From Mycolicibacterium peregrinum (GTDB taxonomy: Bacteria; Actinomycetota; Actinomycetes; Mycobacteriales; Mycobacteriaceae), in contig NZ_LQPP01000047.1 in the NCBI RefSeq assembly GCF_002102345.1, positions 1 through 64,000 of the forward strand: a DNA stretch of 64,000 nt. Direction: 5' to 3'. Position numbers and translations under genes: made by a program. The notes under the pieces are model-generated. The model saw only the letters and a list, made by a program, of their open reading frames with translations, was not told the DNA's origin and ran no database searches. Shown here in pieces: positions 50,797 through 59,977 of this stretch; position 1 is the first letter of the stretch; each line of letters opens with the position of its first letter.

Positions 50797-52680
50797 GTGA
50801 GTCCTTCTGACAGTGAACTTTGGGCCGATCGGGTGCAGTGCGCCCTGTCGGACCTGGCGGCCAAGGAGATCGACGCCAGTCCGCAGAAGCTGCTTGAGGC
50901 GGTGGCCGCCAGGTTCGCTTCGCGGTTCGACCCCGATGATCGCCTCGGCGTAGACGGGGCACCCCGGTGGCATCGCAGTGTCGACGCTGCCGTCGATCAA
51001 CTGGTGCACCAGAAGCTGGCGACGCGGCGTAGGCCGGCGAAGAAGGCGGGCGCTGGTGCGGCGCAGCCGATCGTGCGGTTGACCCCGGCCGGTCGCGCGG
51101 CCGCCGAGCAGGCGTGCTCACAGGCGATGACGCCCCCCGAGCGGCCCCGCACTGTGGCACCGGCCCCGACCGAGCAGCCGCCGCACCGCGACCTGTTGGT
51201 CGCTGGGGTGATCACCCCGCCGCTGCGGGAGAAGTTCGTGGTAGGTCCCGACGAGGATCCGGAGCAGGCTCGGGAAACGTTGTGGCCGATCATGATCGAG
51301 CTGAACCTGCGCTACGCCGAAGGCGTCGCGGCAGCGGTGGCCCGGGTGCGTGAGCTGTGGCGACTGTTGGACGGACCAGGCGAACCGCTCGAGGTGGCCG
51401 ACCAGTTCATGGTCGGCGAGTTGACGACCAGGCAGATCGAGGGTCTGGTATCGGCGGATTCTGTCCCGCAGACCTGGCCCGAACGGGCGGTGTACCGGAT
51501 CTGGCCAGACTTCGATGCCCACCCCCAGATCGATGCGTCCGGCAACACCGTCAAGGCGGTTCCGGCGCAGCGTGCCTTCGCCTGCTATGGGTCGGGAATC
51601 GTCTGGGCGGTGGTCGATTCCGGAATCGACGAGACGCATCCGCACTTCACCGACCACGCCACCGTGAGCGATCCCACGGTGCACGACCTGCACCGGGATT
51701 TCACCGTCTCCGGTGGCGAGAAGGCATTCGCGCCGAGCGCCCTGCAGGATGCCGACGGGCACGGATCCCACGTTGCGGGCATCATCGCCGGAGGACTGGT
51801 CGGCAAGACCGCCGACGCTGTGTACGTGGCCGAGAAGCGCTTCAATGTCGGTGCACCCGAAGGTGATATACCCATACTGCAGAAGCGGGTGGTCAGCGAT
51901 CCCAGTCGGCTGGCGGGGATGGCTCCGGAGGCCAAGCTGGTCAGTCTGAAGGTGTTGGGGCCCGGCGAGAAGGCCTCCCGGGTGAGCCGGGTGATGCGCG
52001 CCCTCGCCTATGTCCGGGAAGTCAACGCGGCGAGCGAGCGGATGCCCCGAATCCACGGTGTGAACCTGAGCCTGGGATACGAGTTCGCGGCGGAATGGTT
52101 CGCGTGCGGGCAGAGTCCGCTGTGCATCGAGGTCGACAAGACCGTGCGGTCGGGGGTGGTCGTGGTCGCCGCGGCGGGCAACAGCGGATACGTGTCGCTC
52201 AATCCGCTGTTCACCACCGACGTCACGAAATTCAGCGCGGGCATGACGATCAACGACCCCGGCAACGCCCAGCGGGCGATCACCGTGGGGTCGACGCATC
52301 GCGACGCCCCCCACACCTCCGGAGTCTCCTACTTCTCGTCCAAGGGGCCGACCGGCGATGGTCGGTGCAAACCCGATCTGTTGGCTCCCGGTGAGCGCAT
52401 CACGTCGGTCGCGGCAGGCAAATTCCGCAGCGATGTGCTGCGGCAGACCGACGCTCCGCCGCAGAGCGCGGCGATCTACATCGAGGCCACCGGGACGAGC
52501 ATGGCCGCACCGCACGTATCCGGTGCGGTTGCGGCGTTTCTGTCCGTCCAGCGCGAACTCATCGGGAACCCCGAGGAGATCAAGCGCATCTTCACCGAAT
52601 CGGCCACCTCACTCGGCCGGGACCCGGCATTCCAGGGCGGCGGCCTGCTGGATCTGATGCGAGCGTTGCAGTCCGTCTGA
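50797..52680 (+). CDS. S8 subtilisin-like peptidase with winged-helix-like N-terminus
   Basis: 627 residues from GTG 50797 (GAGG 7 nt upstream; GTG 50794 is the alternative). The first 110 residues look like a winged-helix module: RWHRSVDAAVDQLVHQKLATRRR then IVRLTPAGRAAAEQ. The protease domain (from about 265) has the triad in AVVDSGIDETHPHF, DADGHGSHVAG and ATGTSMAAPHVSGA, with a large insert between the Asp and His blocks. No signal peptide, so it probably acts in the cytosol. The alpha/beta hydrolase follows at 31 bp. It is not closely like the PatG homologue. Confidence 0.9.
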   Translation: MSPSDSELWADRVQCALSDLAAKEIDASPQKLLEAVAARFASRFDPDDRLGVDGAPRWHRSVDAAVDQLVHQKLATRRRPAKKAGAGAAQPIVRLTPAGRAAAEQACSQAMTPPERPRTVAPAPTEQPPHRDLLVAGVITPPLREKFVVGPDEDPEQARETLWPIMIELNLRYAEGVAAAVARVRELWRLLDGPGEPLEVADQFMVGELTTRQIEGLVSADSVPQTWPERAVYRIWPDFDAHPQIDASGNTVKAVPAQRAFACYGSGIVWAVVDSGIDETHPHFTDHATVSDPTVHDLHRDFTVSGGEKAFAPSALQDADGHGSHVAGIIAGGLVGKTADAVYVAEKRFNVGAPEGDIPILQKRVVSDPSRLAGMAPEAKLVSLKVLGPGEKASRVSRVMRALAYVREVNAASERMPRIHGVNLSLGYEFAAEWFACGQSPLCIEVDKTVRSGVVVVAAAGNSGYVSLNPLFTTDVTKFSAGMTINDPGNAQRAITVGSTHRDAPHTSGVSYFSSKGPTGDGRCKPDLLAPGERITSVAAGKFRSDVLRQTDAPPQSAAIYIEATGTSMAAPHVSGAVAAFLSVQRELIGNPEEIKRIFTESATSLGRDPAFQGGGLLDLMRALQSV

Positions 52681-52711
52681 CGAGTTCATTCCCGAGTCTC
52701 AAGGAGTCGAC

Positions 52712-54058
52712 ATGACCGAATCCATCAAAGGCAGGCCGTTGTGGCGGTTGGTGTTCGACGCCGACGGTGATGTTGATGAGGCAACGCTGGCCGAGCTGCG
52801 GGATGGCATCGGTCCGGAGGGGATCACCGATCTGGTGCTCTTTTCGCACGGCTGGAACAACGACGAGGCGGCGGCGTCGTCGTTGTATGCCCGCTGGTTC
52901 GGGCTGCTGGCCGACCAGCTCGATCCGGACCGCAAGGTCGGTTTCGTCGGTATCCGCTGGCCGTCGCAGCTGTGGCGCGATGAACCGATTCCGGACTTCG
53001 ACGATGCGCCAGCCGCGGACGGCGGCGGCGCAGCGGCGCTGGACGAGCGGGCGGTGACGGTGGCCGGGCCGGCCACCATCGATCCCGCCGAGCTGAGGGA
53101 TCTCAAGGACATGTTCCCCGACGGCAGCGAACATCTGGATGCCATCGCTGCCTTGTTGGAACAACCGCCAACCGCTGAGCGGGCCGGAAAGATGTTCGAG
53201 GAGTTACGGAAGTTCAACGCGGCCACGAAAACCGGTTTCGACGACGGCGAGGCGGACAAGCCGGTGCAGGTCCCGGGCATGCTCGACGCACAGCGCCCGC
53301 CGGTCGACGTCTTCAACAAATTCGCCGACCGGTTGGCCGACGGCGGCGTGCAGTTCGGTGATGGCGGGGGCGGTGAGGCCGGTCTCGGCGATCTGGGCAG
53401 CAAGATCTGGCACGGTGCCAAGGAAGTCCTGCGCCAGCTGAGCTACTGGAAGATGAAGAACCGTGCCGGTGTCGTCGGCAAAAAGGGGCTGGGCCCGGCA
53501 ATCGATGACGTGGTCGGCGCCCACCCGAATCTGCGGATTCATCTGGTCGGCCACAGCTTCGGTGCCCGGCTGGTGTCGTTCGCGCTCGACGGGATCGCCG
53601 ATCGGACACCGTCACCGGTTAAATCGGTGACTCTGCTTCAGGGTGCGTTCTCCCGGTTCACCTTCACCAAGGGGCTGCCGTTCCGGGACGGGGACGGCGC
53701 CCTGGTCGGTCGGTTGGCCCGGATCGACGGTCCGATGGCTGTCTGCTTCTCCAGCCATGACAAGGCATTGGGGACGTTCTATCCGCTGGCTTCACTGACG
53801 GCCGGCGAGGATGCGGCCGGCATCGAGGATCCCCTGGCACGCTGGCGGGCCATGGGTGCGCTCGGGGCGTTTCGCACCGACATACTGCCCCTGGACGATG
53901 AGGGCGCGACGTACCCGTTCCAGCCCGGTCAGATCCTGAGTCTCGATTCGTCGGACGTGGTGGCCAAGGAGGACGGCCCATCGGGCGCACACAGCGACAT
54001 CTTCCACAAGGAACTCAGTTGGGTTGCCGCGACTGCCGGGAAGATGAACTCGGCGTGA
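52712..54058 (+). CDS. Alpha/beta hydrolase-fold protein
   Basis: 448 residues with ribosome binding site AAGGAG before the ATG. The start of the fold reads LVLFSHGWNNDEAAAS, and the nucleophile elbow is LVGHSFGARL; the His is probably in HDKALGTFYPLA or near the end. A long insert (about 95-245) of acidic and Gly-rich sequence separates the first strands from the nucleophile. No membrane helix. Substrate unknown; it is coupled with the second subtilisin and so probably belongs to the same system. Confidence 0.82.
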   Translation: MTESIKGRPLWRLVFDADGDVDEATLAELRDGIGPEGITDLVLFSHGWNNDEAAASSLYARWFGLLADQLDPDRKVGFVGIRWPSQLWRDEPIPDFDDAPAADGGGAAALDERAVTVAGPATIDPAELRDLKDMFPDGSEHLDAIAALLEQPPTAERAGKMFEELRKFNAATKTGFDDGEADKPVQVPGMLDAQRPPVDVFNKFADRLADGGVQFGDGGGGEAGLGDLGSKIWHGAKEVLRQLSYWKMKNRAGVVGKKGLGPAIDDVVGAHPNLRIHLVGHSFGARLVSFALDGIADRTPSPVKSVTLLQGAFSRFTFTKGLPFRDGDGALVGRLARIDGPMAVCFSSHDKALGTFYPLASLTAGEDAAGIEDPLARWRAMGALGAFRTDILPLDDEGATYPFQPGQILSLDSSDVVAKEDGPSGAHSDIFHKELSWVAATAGKMNSA

Positions 54059-54080
54059 GCTCACCCTCTGCTAAGTGCGC

Positions 54081-55271
54081 CTATGCGGCAATCAGCTTGA
54101 GCGGCAGGCGTTCATGACGACGGATGATGTTGTTGACCGCCCATTTGGGCGTGCCCGCTAGCTCGATCCGGTCCACGCGCTCGAGCAGCGCTCGCAACAT
54201 CGCGGTTGTTTCCAAGCGCGCCAGGCCCTGACCGGCGCAAGCGTGGGCACCGTGTCCGAAACCGACGTGACGGCCGGCGTCACGTCGGATGTCGAAGACC
54301 GCTGGCTTCTCCCACTCGCGTTCGTCGCGGTTGGCCGAGGCATAGATCACCAGGACTCTCGCGCCCCAGGGGATTTGCACTCCGGCGATTTCAGTCTGCT
54401 TCGCCGTGCACCGCGCAAAGGCGCGCAGCGGTGGCTCGTAGCGGATGGTTTCGTTGACGGCGTTTGGCAAGAGGTCGGGTTCGTCCTTGAGCAGTTGCCA
54501 CTGATCGGGATGGTTGGCGAAGAGATTCAGTGCATTGGCGATAGCGCTCATGGTGGTATCGATCGACGGGGCGATGTAGTCGACCAGCAACGGCGGGCAC
54601 TCGTGGTGTGCCAGTTTGCCTTCGTCCGCGGCGGCAAGCAGCTCATCCGCCATGCTGCCCTCGATGACGTTGCGCTCGCGAACCACGCGCCGGGCGAACC
54701 GCAGCATGCGCAGTGTTTTGGGTACCGCCTTGATCGCCTGCCAGTTGAGCGGACCGAGTACGTCGAATGTTGCTCCGGCCCAGGCAACCAGGTGTTCGCG
54801 TTGATCGCGGGGCCAACCGATGAGGTCAGGCACCACGGCCAGCGGCAGCGCGGCCGCGAGGTCATTGACACCGTCGATCTCGCCCTTGCTGAGCGCTGTT
54901 TCGACGACGCTACGGGCCGTGTCGTCGACGGTGTCGCTGATAGCGCGCAGAGCACGTGGCAGCATGCGGTGCGCGACGCGCTTGCGGCGCTGTTTGTGCT
55001 CGACACCATCGCTGTTCAGCGTGGTGCCGTGCGACATTCGGTTGGTGATCGGATTCAGTGCCACACCGTGACCCGAGAGAAAGGTCTTGTCGTCGCGTAG
55101 CGCCGATTTGCACTCGGCATAACGCGGCACCGCATACGCCCGTTGTTTCGCCAGCCACACCACCGGACCGAGATCACGCATTCGCTGGTAGTGGGGGTAG
55201 GGGTCGGTGATGGCGTCGACAGAGTAGATGTCGGCTTCGTAGATGGGGAGGCCGGCGGGTGGGCGTCGCAT
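54081..55271 (-). CDS. Cytochrome P450
   Basis: 396 residues from ATG 55271 (GAGAGG just upstream; an ATG 15 bp earlier is possible). Heme loop FGHGAHACAGQGLAR and ExxR in NETIRYEPP are present. The I-helix reads IAPSIDTT instead of the usual AGxxTT, so the oxygen-binding groove is unusual. It is the last gene of the reverse-strand catabolic operon, 33 bp after the flavin hydroxylase, and probably oxidises the same aromatic or cyclic substrate. Confidence 0.93.
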   Translation of the reverse strand: MRRPPAGLPIYEADIYSVDAITDPYPHYQRMRDLGPVVWLAKQRAYAVPRYAECKSALRDDKTFLSGHGVALNPITNRMSHGTTLNSDGVEHKQRRKRVAHRMLPRALRAISDTVDDTARSVVETALSKGEIDGVNDLAAALPLAVVPDLIGWPRDQREHLVAWAGATFDVLGPLNWQAIKAVPKTLRMLRFARRVVRERNVIEGSMADELLAAADEGKLAHHECPPLLVDYIAPSIDTTMSAIANALNLFANHPDQWQLLKDEPDLLPNAVNETIRYEPPLRAFARCTAKQTEIAGVQIPWGARVLVIYASANRDEREWEKPAVFDIRRDAGRHVGFGHGAHACAGQGLARLETTAMLRALLERVDRIELAGTPKWAVNNIIRRHERLPLKLIAA

Positions 55272-55304
55272 TGATGTTCCTCTCATGACGTTGGCGGTGG
55301 GCGA

Positions 55305-56864
55305 TTACGCGTGGGGCGTGGACGGCATGAACCCCCGTATGGCCGCGCACAGGTTCCACACGTCACGGCCCGAAGACATGACCGTGCGATCAGGCCGGAT
55401 AACGGCCGCGATGGCGTGCCCGTCGCGTAGCCAGCGTTCCAGCTCACCCCCGGGTCGGGCGACGTGCACGACGATGCCGTGTTCTTCGAGCATCGCCCAC
55501 TGGAACGCGAGGGGGCGCGTCGTGGTGACGAGCGCGAAGCCGTTGCCCAACAACGCGTCCAGCCGCTGTCCATCGGCCAGAGCCGGGTTGGGGCAGAGGG
55601 TGCCGGCAAGGCGGTGGGGTCTTCGGCTTTTGGCGACCAATGCCGACGCGTGCAGCCGAGGGGTGACGCCGTCGGTGAGCTTGTCGCGAAGGCCGGGTAT
55701 CAATCGCAGCCGGGGTGCGACGGTGCGTCGCACCATGTTTCCGACACGACCACCGGATGTCATGGCCCAACCCATGGCCAATGCCAGGCCGATCATGCTG
55801 CGCGCGTGGGGTTTCCGCTCCTGTTCGTAGGTATCCAGAAGTTCCTCCGGTAGATCCCCGTTGATCACGCCGGCGACCTTCCACGCCACGTTCATCGCGT
55901 CGCGCAGGCCCGCGCCCATGCCTTGCCCGATGAAAGGCGGTGTGAGGTGGGCGGCGTCGCCGAGGAGTAGCACATTGCGGTCCCGCCAGCTGTCGGCGAT
56001 TTGTGCGCGAAAGGTGTACTCGGTGACGCGCACGAGCTCGAGTTCATCGTGGGCGAGATCGCCGACCCATGGGGCGATCAGGGGCCGCAGAGTCACCTTC
56101 GTGCTGAAGTCGGCCGCAGTTTCCGAAGGCAGCAGCCGAAATTCCCAGCGGTAGCGGTCCGGCCCGATCCGCATGTAGGTGGCAGCCCGAACGGGATCGC
56201 ATACCTGATGCACACCATCCCACTGGTCGAGCTCGGCCTCGGTGACCATGTCGGCGACCAGCCAGTGTTGCTCGAAGCGCAGGTCTTCCATGGCGCTACC
56301 GATGGCGGCTCGCACGATGCTGTTGGCGCCGTCGCAGCCCAGCACGTAGCAGGTTTCGACGGCGTGCTCTGTTCCGGTGGCACGGTCGGCGTAGGTCACC
56401 CGCACGCGGCCCGGCTCGTTCTGGGTGATGCCGGTGACCTCGGAATTGCCGCGCAGCTCCACATTCGGGCGCTTGGCCATGTTGGCGCGCAGCAGCTCCT
56501 CCAGCTCGGGTTGGTCGAACATGTTGGCCTGAGGAAAACCATGCCTGCTGCGGGCGGGGTCGCGGTCGAACTGTGCCAGCGTGCGGTGGTTCTGGTCGAG
56601 CAGGCGCAACCCGAGCGCCGGTCGGGATATCCCGGCGAACTCTTCGGCCACGCCGAGGCGGGCGAGGATGCGATGAATCTCGTCATCGAGGTGCACCGCG
56701 CGCGGCTGGGGATAGACCGATTCCCAGCGGTCGAGAACCAGCGTCGGCACGCCGTAGTCCGCGAGCAATGTCGCCGCGGTGATGCCGATCGGCCCCGCTC
56801 CGACAACCACGACGGGCACGGATTCCGTTACAGGGTTAGGTATTTCGGTCTTCGGCTCGGCCAC
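55305..56864 (-). CDS. FAD-dependent aromatic hydroxylase (MhpA type)
   Basis: 519 residues from GTG 56864, 13 bp after the FAH-family gene. Flavin-binding motifs VVVVGAGPIGITAATLLADYG and VLLLGDAAHLTPPFIGQGMGAG, with the group A hydroxylase DG motif in VLGCDGANSIVRAAIG. Homologues hydroxylate 3-(3-hydroxyphenyl)propionate or related phenols to catechols, using NAD(P)H and oxygen. That product would suit the extradiol dioxygenase two genes upstream. Exact substrate unknown. Confidence 0.9.
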   Translation of the reverse strand: MAEPKTEIPNPVTESVPVVVVGAGPIGITAATLLADYGVPTLVLDRWESVYPQPRAVHLDDEIHRILARLGVAEEFAGISRPALGLRLLDQNHRTLAQFDRDPARSRHGFPQANMFDQPELEELLRANMAKRPNVELRGNSEVTGITQNEPGRVRVTYADRATGTEHAVETCYVLGCDGANSIVRAAIGSAMEDLRFEQHWLVADMVTEAELDQWDGVHQVCDPVRAATYMRIGPDRYRWEFRLLPSETAADFSTKVTLRPLIAPWVGDLAHDELELVRVTEYTFRAQIADSWRDRNVLLLGDAAHLTPPFIGQGMGAGLRDAMNVAWKVAGVINGDLPEELLDTYEQERKPHARSMIGLALAMGWAMTSGGRVGNMVRRTVAPRLRLIPGLRDKLTDGVTPRLHASALVAKSRRPHRLAGTLCPNPALADGQRLDALLGNGFALVTTTRPLAFQWAMLEEHGIVVHVARPGGELERWLRDGHAIAAVIRPDRTVMSSGRDVWNLCAAIRGFMPSTPHA

Positions 56865-56877
56865 AGCAGGTCCGCGT

Positions 56878-57816
56878 TCACGCGTATCGCACCGAGGTGC
56901 GCTGAGTGCCGAGGTCGATGGCACCGTCGTCGGTAGCCACCGACAGTTCCACGACGTCCCCGTGCTGCAGATACTTGGGATTGCGGGCTTGGCGCGAGAA
57001 GAATGCCTTCCATTTCATGGCCGGCGGCAGCAGCGATCCGATGATCTCGACAGGCTTGGGCGGCGCGCTCAAGGCCGTACCCGCGGGCGTGCCGGTCAAG
57101 ACAAGGTCACCGGGACTGAGGTGCTGGAACCGGGCCAAGGACTGTAGGGCCTGCAGAGGCTTGTAGATCATGTCCGCGTCGACCAGCATGTTCTGTCGAA
57201 CCTCGCCGCTCACCCGCAGTTCCAGGCGCAGGTCTCCGAACCGCTTGAGCTCGGCAGCGGTCAACAAGACCAGCATCGGGCCGGCCGGCGTGAAAGTCGG
57301 GTACGACTTCGCTTCATAGAACTGCGTTTGCGGCAGCTGAATATCCCGGGCGGACACATCGTTGGTGACGACCAGGCCGGCGACATAGTCGGCGAGGTTC
57401 GCCTCGGTGACCTCGGTGCCGACCGGAAGCTCGCGTCCGATGACCAGACCGATTTCGACCTCATAGTCGAGAAACTTGACGTGCGGCGGCTTGACGATGT
57501 CGTCGAACGGCCCACTGACCGAACCGGACGTTTTCCGAAAAAAGGTGAGCGGGACGGTCTTCGGGTCCATACCGGCGTCTTTGACGTGCGAGGCGAAGTT
57601 GGTCATCTGGGCGACCACGCGGCAGGGAGCGGTCACGGGGGAGAGCAGATCGAGGCTGTCGACGGGCACCGTGGCGCTGTCGGAGCCGGCGGCCTCGATG
57701 GCCGCGCGGTCGGCCAGCAGCGCGCCGGTCGTCGTGGCGTCGGTGGCGATCTTGGCGGCACCGGTGGCGGTCTGGACCCACCAGGCGTCGGCGGTGCGCA
57801 GGATCGAGATGGTCAT
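56878..57816 (-). CDS. Fumarylacetoacetate hydrolase-family protein
   Basis: 312 residues from MTISILRTADAWW; the ATG overlaps the stop of the dioxygenase gene (ATGA). The FAH metal site is seen: DYEVEIGLVIGREL with the acidic ligands, VTNDVSARD, and LVLTGTPAGTALS. Family members hydrolyse or hydrate ring-cleavage products such as 2-hydroxypentadienoate or acylpyruvates. In this operon it should act after the extradiol dioxygenase. Confidence 0.9.
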   Translation of the reverse strand: MTISILRTADAWWVQTATGAAKIATDATTTGALLADRAAIEAAGSDSATVPVDSLDLLSPVTAPCRVVAQMTNFASHVKDAGMDPKTVPLTFFRKTSGSVSGPFDDIVKPPHVKFLDYEVEIGLVIGRELPVGTEVTEANLADYVAGLVVTNDVSARDIQLPQTQFYEAKSYPTFTPAGPMLVLLTAAELKRFGDLRLELRVSGEVRQNMLVDADMIYKPLQALQSLARFQHLSPGDLVLTGTPAGTALSAPPKPVEIIGSLLPPAMKWKAFFSRQARNPKYLQHGDVVELSVATDDGAIDLGTQRTSVRYA

Positions 57817-58943
57817 GAGTTCGCTACTTTCAGCAGGCCGAAGAGGCGGTTGATATCGAATTCGTTGTCGCCTCGCAGGGCTGCGAAGATCGACTGCGCT
57901 TCGTGCGGTAGGGATTTCGGGTTGGTGCCGAGGAAGTCCTTGCTCGCCGGTGGGCCCCACTGGGCCAGGCCCGAGGCGGTGAACGGTGCCCAACCCGGTT
58001 CAAGAGTCGAGTCGAACAGGTCGCCATCGGTGAAGTGCTCGACCATGAAGCCATCAGGATCACGCCAATAGTCGAAGAGCTGACTACCCTGGATGTGACG
58101 CCCGATTCCCCAGGACCGGAAATAGCCTCGCTCCGCGAGGTATTCGCCGCCGGCGGCAAGCGCATCGAGATCGCACACCTGGTATGCCGAGTGCACATAG
58201 CGGTTCTGTGGTCCGAGGGCCAGCGCCAGCGTGTGGTGATCAGCGGGCGTCGCACCTCGGTCGCAGCGGATGAAGCTCATGGTCGGTCCCCGGCTGCGCT
58301 GACCCGGGAAGTGCAGGAAATCGCTGACGATCATGCCGAGGGTGTCGAGATACCAGTTCAATGTCTCGAGGTATTTCGTCGACTGCATGACGAGGTGACC
58401 GAGCCGCTGCACCGTGGTCGGTTCCCGACGCGGGCGTTGGGTGACGTTGATGCGGTGAATCTCGTGCCCCATGTTGTAGCGGTGCGGAGTCTGCGACGGC
58501 AACGGGTCGAGGGAGTGCATGCCCGACACCACGTGCACCGGCACACCGCTCGGGTCGATCAGATCGACCGCCATGCCGCCGATGGCTGCGGGGAGCGGCC
58601 GGGTTCGTGTACCGGTCGCGGTGGCCAGCCGCAGTAGGTCCGCTTCGTCGGCGGCGGCGAACGCGACCCCGAGGAACCTGCTCCGGGTGCCGCGGCGCAC
58701 GATCACGCACGGCGCGGTCGAATCGCTGCCGCGTAGATGCAGTTCCTCGTCGGTTCGTAGCGACGTGGCGAAACCGAATGCGGCCGCGAACGCCTCGGCC
58801 CGCTGAAGGTCCGGTTTCTCGAATTCCAGCCAGGCGATGTCAGCCACCTTGATCACGGGGTTGCGGGAGCGCCCGCAATGCTCGCCTTTCCTGGCGCCCT
58901 GCTCGCTGTGGAGCTCGTTGTGCGCGCCGACCAGGTCGTTCAT
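57813..58943 (-). CDS. Two-domain VOC extradiol dioxygenase
   Basis: 376 residues from MNDLVGAHNE (AAAGGTG upstream). Two glyoxalase/extradiol (VOC) modules: the first at about 40-150 (VADIAWLEFEKPDLQRAEAF), the second at about 170-330 with iron ligands likely in RLGHLVMQS, the HHTLAL segment and MVEHFTDGD. It would open a catechol ring next to the hydroxyls. About 35 extra residues with two-Cys/His character precede the first module. First gene of the operon, divergent from the TetR gene. Confidence 0.88.
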   Translation of the reverse strand: MNDLVGAHNELHSEQGARKGEHCGRSRNPVIKVADIAWLEFEKPDLQRAEAFAAAFGFATSLRTDEELHLRGSDSTAPCVIVRRGTRSRFLGVAFAAADEADLLRLATATGTRTRPLPAAIGGMAVDLIDPSGVPVHVVSGMHSLDPLPSQTPHRYNMGHEIHRINVTQRPRREPTTVQRLGHLVMQSTKYLETLNWYLDTLGMIVSDFLHFPGQRSRGPTMSFIRCDRGATPADHHTLALALGPQNRYVHSAYQVCDLDALAAGGEYLAERGYFRSWGIGRHIQGSQLFDYWRDPDGFMVEHFTDGDLFDSTLEPGWAPFTASGLAQWGPPASKDFLGTNPKSLPHEAQSIFAALRGDNEFDINRLFGLLKVANS

Positions 58944-58953
58944 CCCTGACACC

Positions 58954-59015
58954 TTTCGTTCTGACGAAATCGTCACATACGACGTGACACTCAGTCAATA
59001 GGTTCTGACGAAATC
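58954..59015. promoter_or_regulatory. TetR-type operator array between dioxygenase and TetR genes
   Basis: GTTCTGACGAAATC occurs twice, at 58958-58971 and 59002-59015, start points 44 bp apart (about four helical turns). The first copy is part of a perfect inverted repeat TTTCGT-TCTG-ACGAAA (58954-58969). A second inverted repeat GTCAC-N7-GTGAC lies at 58972-58988. The array fills the 105-bp divergent promoter, so the adjacent TetR protein probably represses both directions. Confidence 0.75.
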
Positions 59016-59048
59016 CTCAAAACTGATCGACGCTGCTATTCTGAGCCG

Positions 59049-59726
59049 GTGAGCGCAGTGCAGGATGGGCCGGTCAACCGCCTGGAACGGCGGAAACAGC
59101 GCACCCGCGCGGCCCTCATCCAGGCGGCGCAGGCGCTGATCGCCGAGGGCAGACTCAACGTTCCGATCCTCGAAATCACGCAGGCAGCCGACGTCGGAAT
59201 GGGTTCGTTCTACAACCACTTCGACAGCAAGGAAGCGCTGTTCGAGGCGGCCGTGGCCGATGTGCTCGACAACCACGGCGCGCTGCTCGATCAACTCACC
59301 GAGTCGATCGACGACCCGGCCGAAAAATTTGCCTGTAGCTTTCGGATGACCGGTCGACTGTTTCGGCGCCGCCCGCAGGAGAGCCAGATCCTGCTGGTCA
59401 ACGGCCTCAGTCTCTTGGGTTCAGACCGCGGTCTGGGCCCACGCGCCGTACGGGACATCGCGGCCGGCGTCGCCGCCGGCCGATTCACCGTTGACGATCC
59501 CAAATTGGCCCTGGCCGTCGCTGCCGGGGCACTTCTTGGGCTGGGCAAACTCCTGCAACTAGAGCCCGAACGCGACGACGCGGCGGCCGCAGATCGGGTT
59601 ACCGAAGACGTATTACGACTGTTCGGACTGCCTGCCGAGGAAGCACGTCAGATCTGTCAGCGGCCGCTTCCTGGCCTTGATAGCAGTAAAGAATCTCCTC
59701 ACCGCGATGGCCGGACCGATCTGTAG
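59049..59726 (+). CDS. TetR-family transcriptional repressor
   Basis: 225 residues, GTG start. N-terminal helix-turn-helix RAALIQAAQALIAEG ... ITQAADVGMGSFYNHFDSKEALF (about 20-68), then an all-helical ligand domain. Divergent from the dioxygenase-FAH-MhpA-P450 operon with repeated operator-like sites between, so it most likely represses that operon until an aromatic inducer binds. Confidence 0.93.
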   Translation: MSAVQDGPVNRLERRKQRTRAALIQAAQALIAEGRLNVPILEITQAADVGMGSFYNHFDSKEALFEAAVADVLDNHGALLDQLTESIDDPAEKFACSFRMTGRLFRRRPQESQILLVNGLSLLGSDRGLGPRAVRDIAAGVAAGRFTVDDPKLALAVAAGALLGLGKLLQLEPERDDAAAADRVTEDVLRLFGLPAEEARQICQRPLPGLDSSKESPHRDGRTDL

Positions 59727-59834
59727 TGGGGGCCGGGGGCAGGCACAGCGACGGAATCTGGTGTGGCCGTTGATCGTTTGACAGCTGCATCGCGCCGGCG
59801 TACTCCGCTCAACGCAACCCATTGGCCATGAAAA

Positions 59835-59862
59835 GAGGCGAGCGATTCACCTCGCTCGCCTC
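59835..59862 (-). terminator. Rho-independent terminator of the toxin-antitoxin operon
   Basis: A perfect 10-bp stem, GAGGCGAGCG (59835-59844) and CGCTCGCCTC (59853-59862), loop of 8 nt. Read on the minus strand it is followed directly by TTTT, so it is a classic terminator for the leftward vapBC genes; it may also stop the rightward TetR transcript. The remaining 59727-59977 gap has no recognisable gene. Confidence 0.8.
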
Positions 59863-59977
59863 ACGCTGTGTCCGAGGGGGGACTTGGCCACTTACGACAC
59901 GGGTTCTGACCTGGCGAATCGGTACCTGATCGTCATCCATGCCGGGGTCGACCCACCTCTGACGTCGAGCGGTCGGA

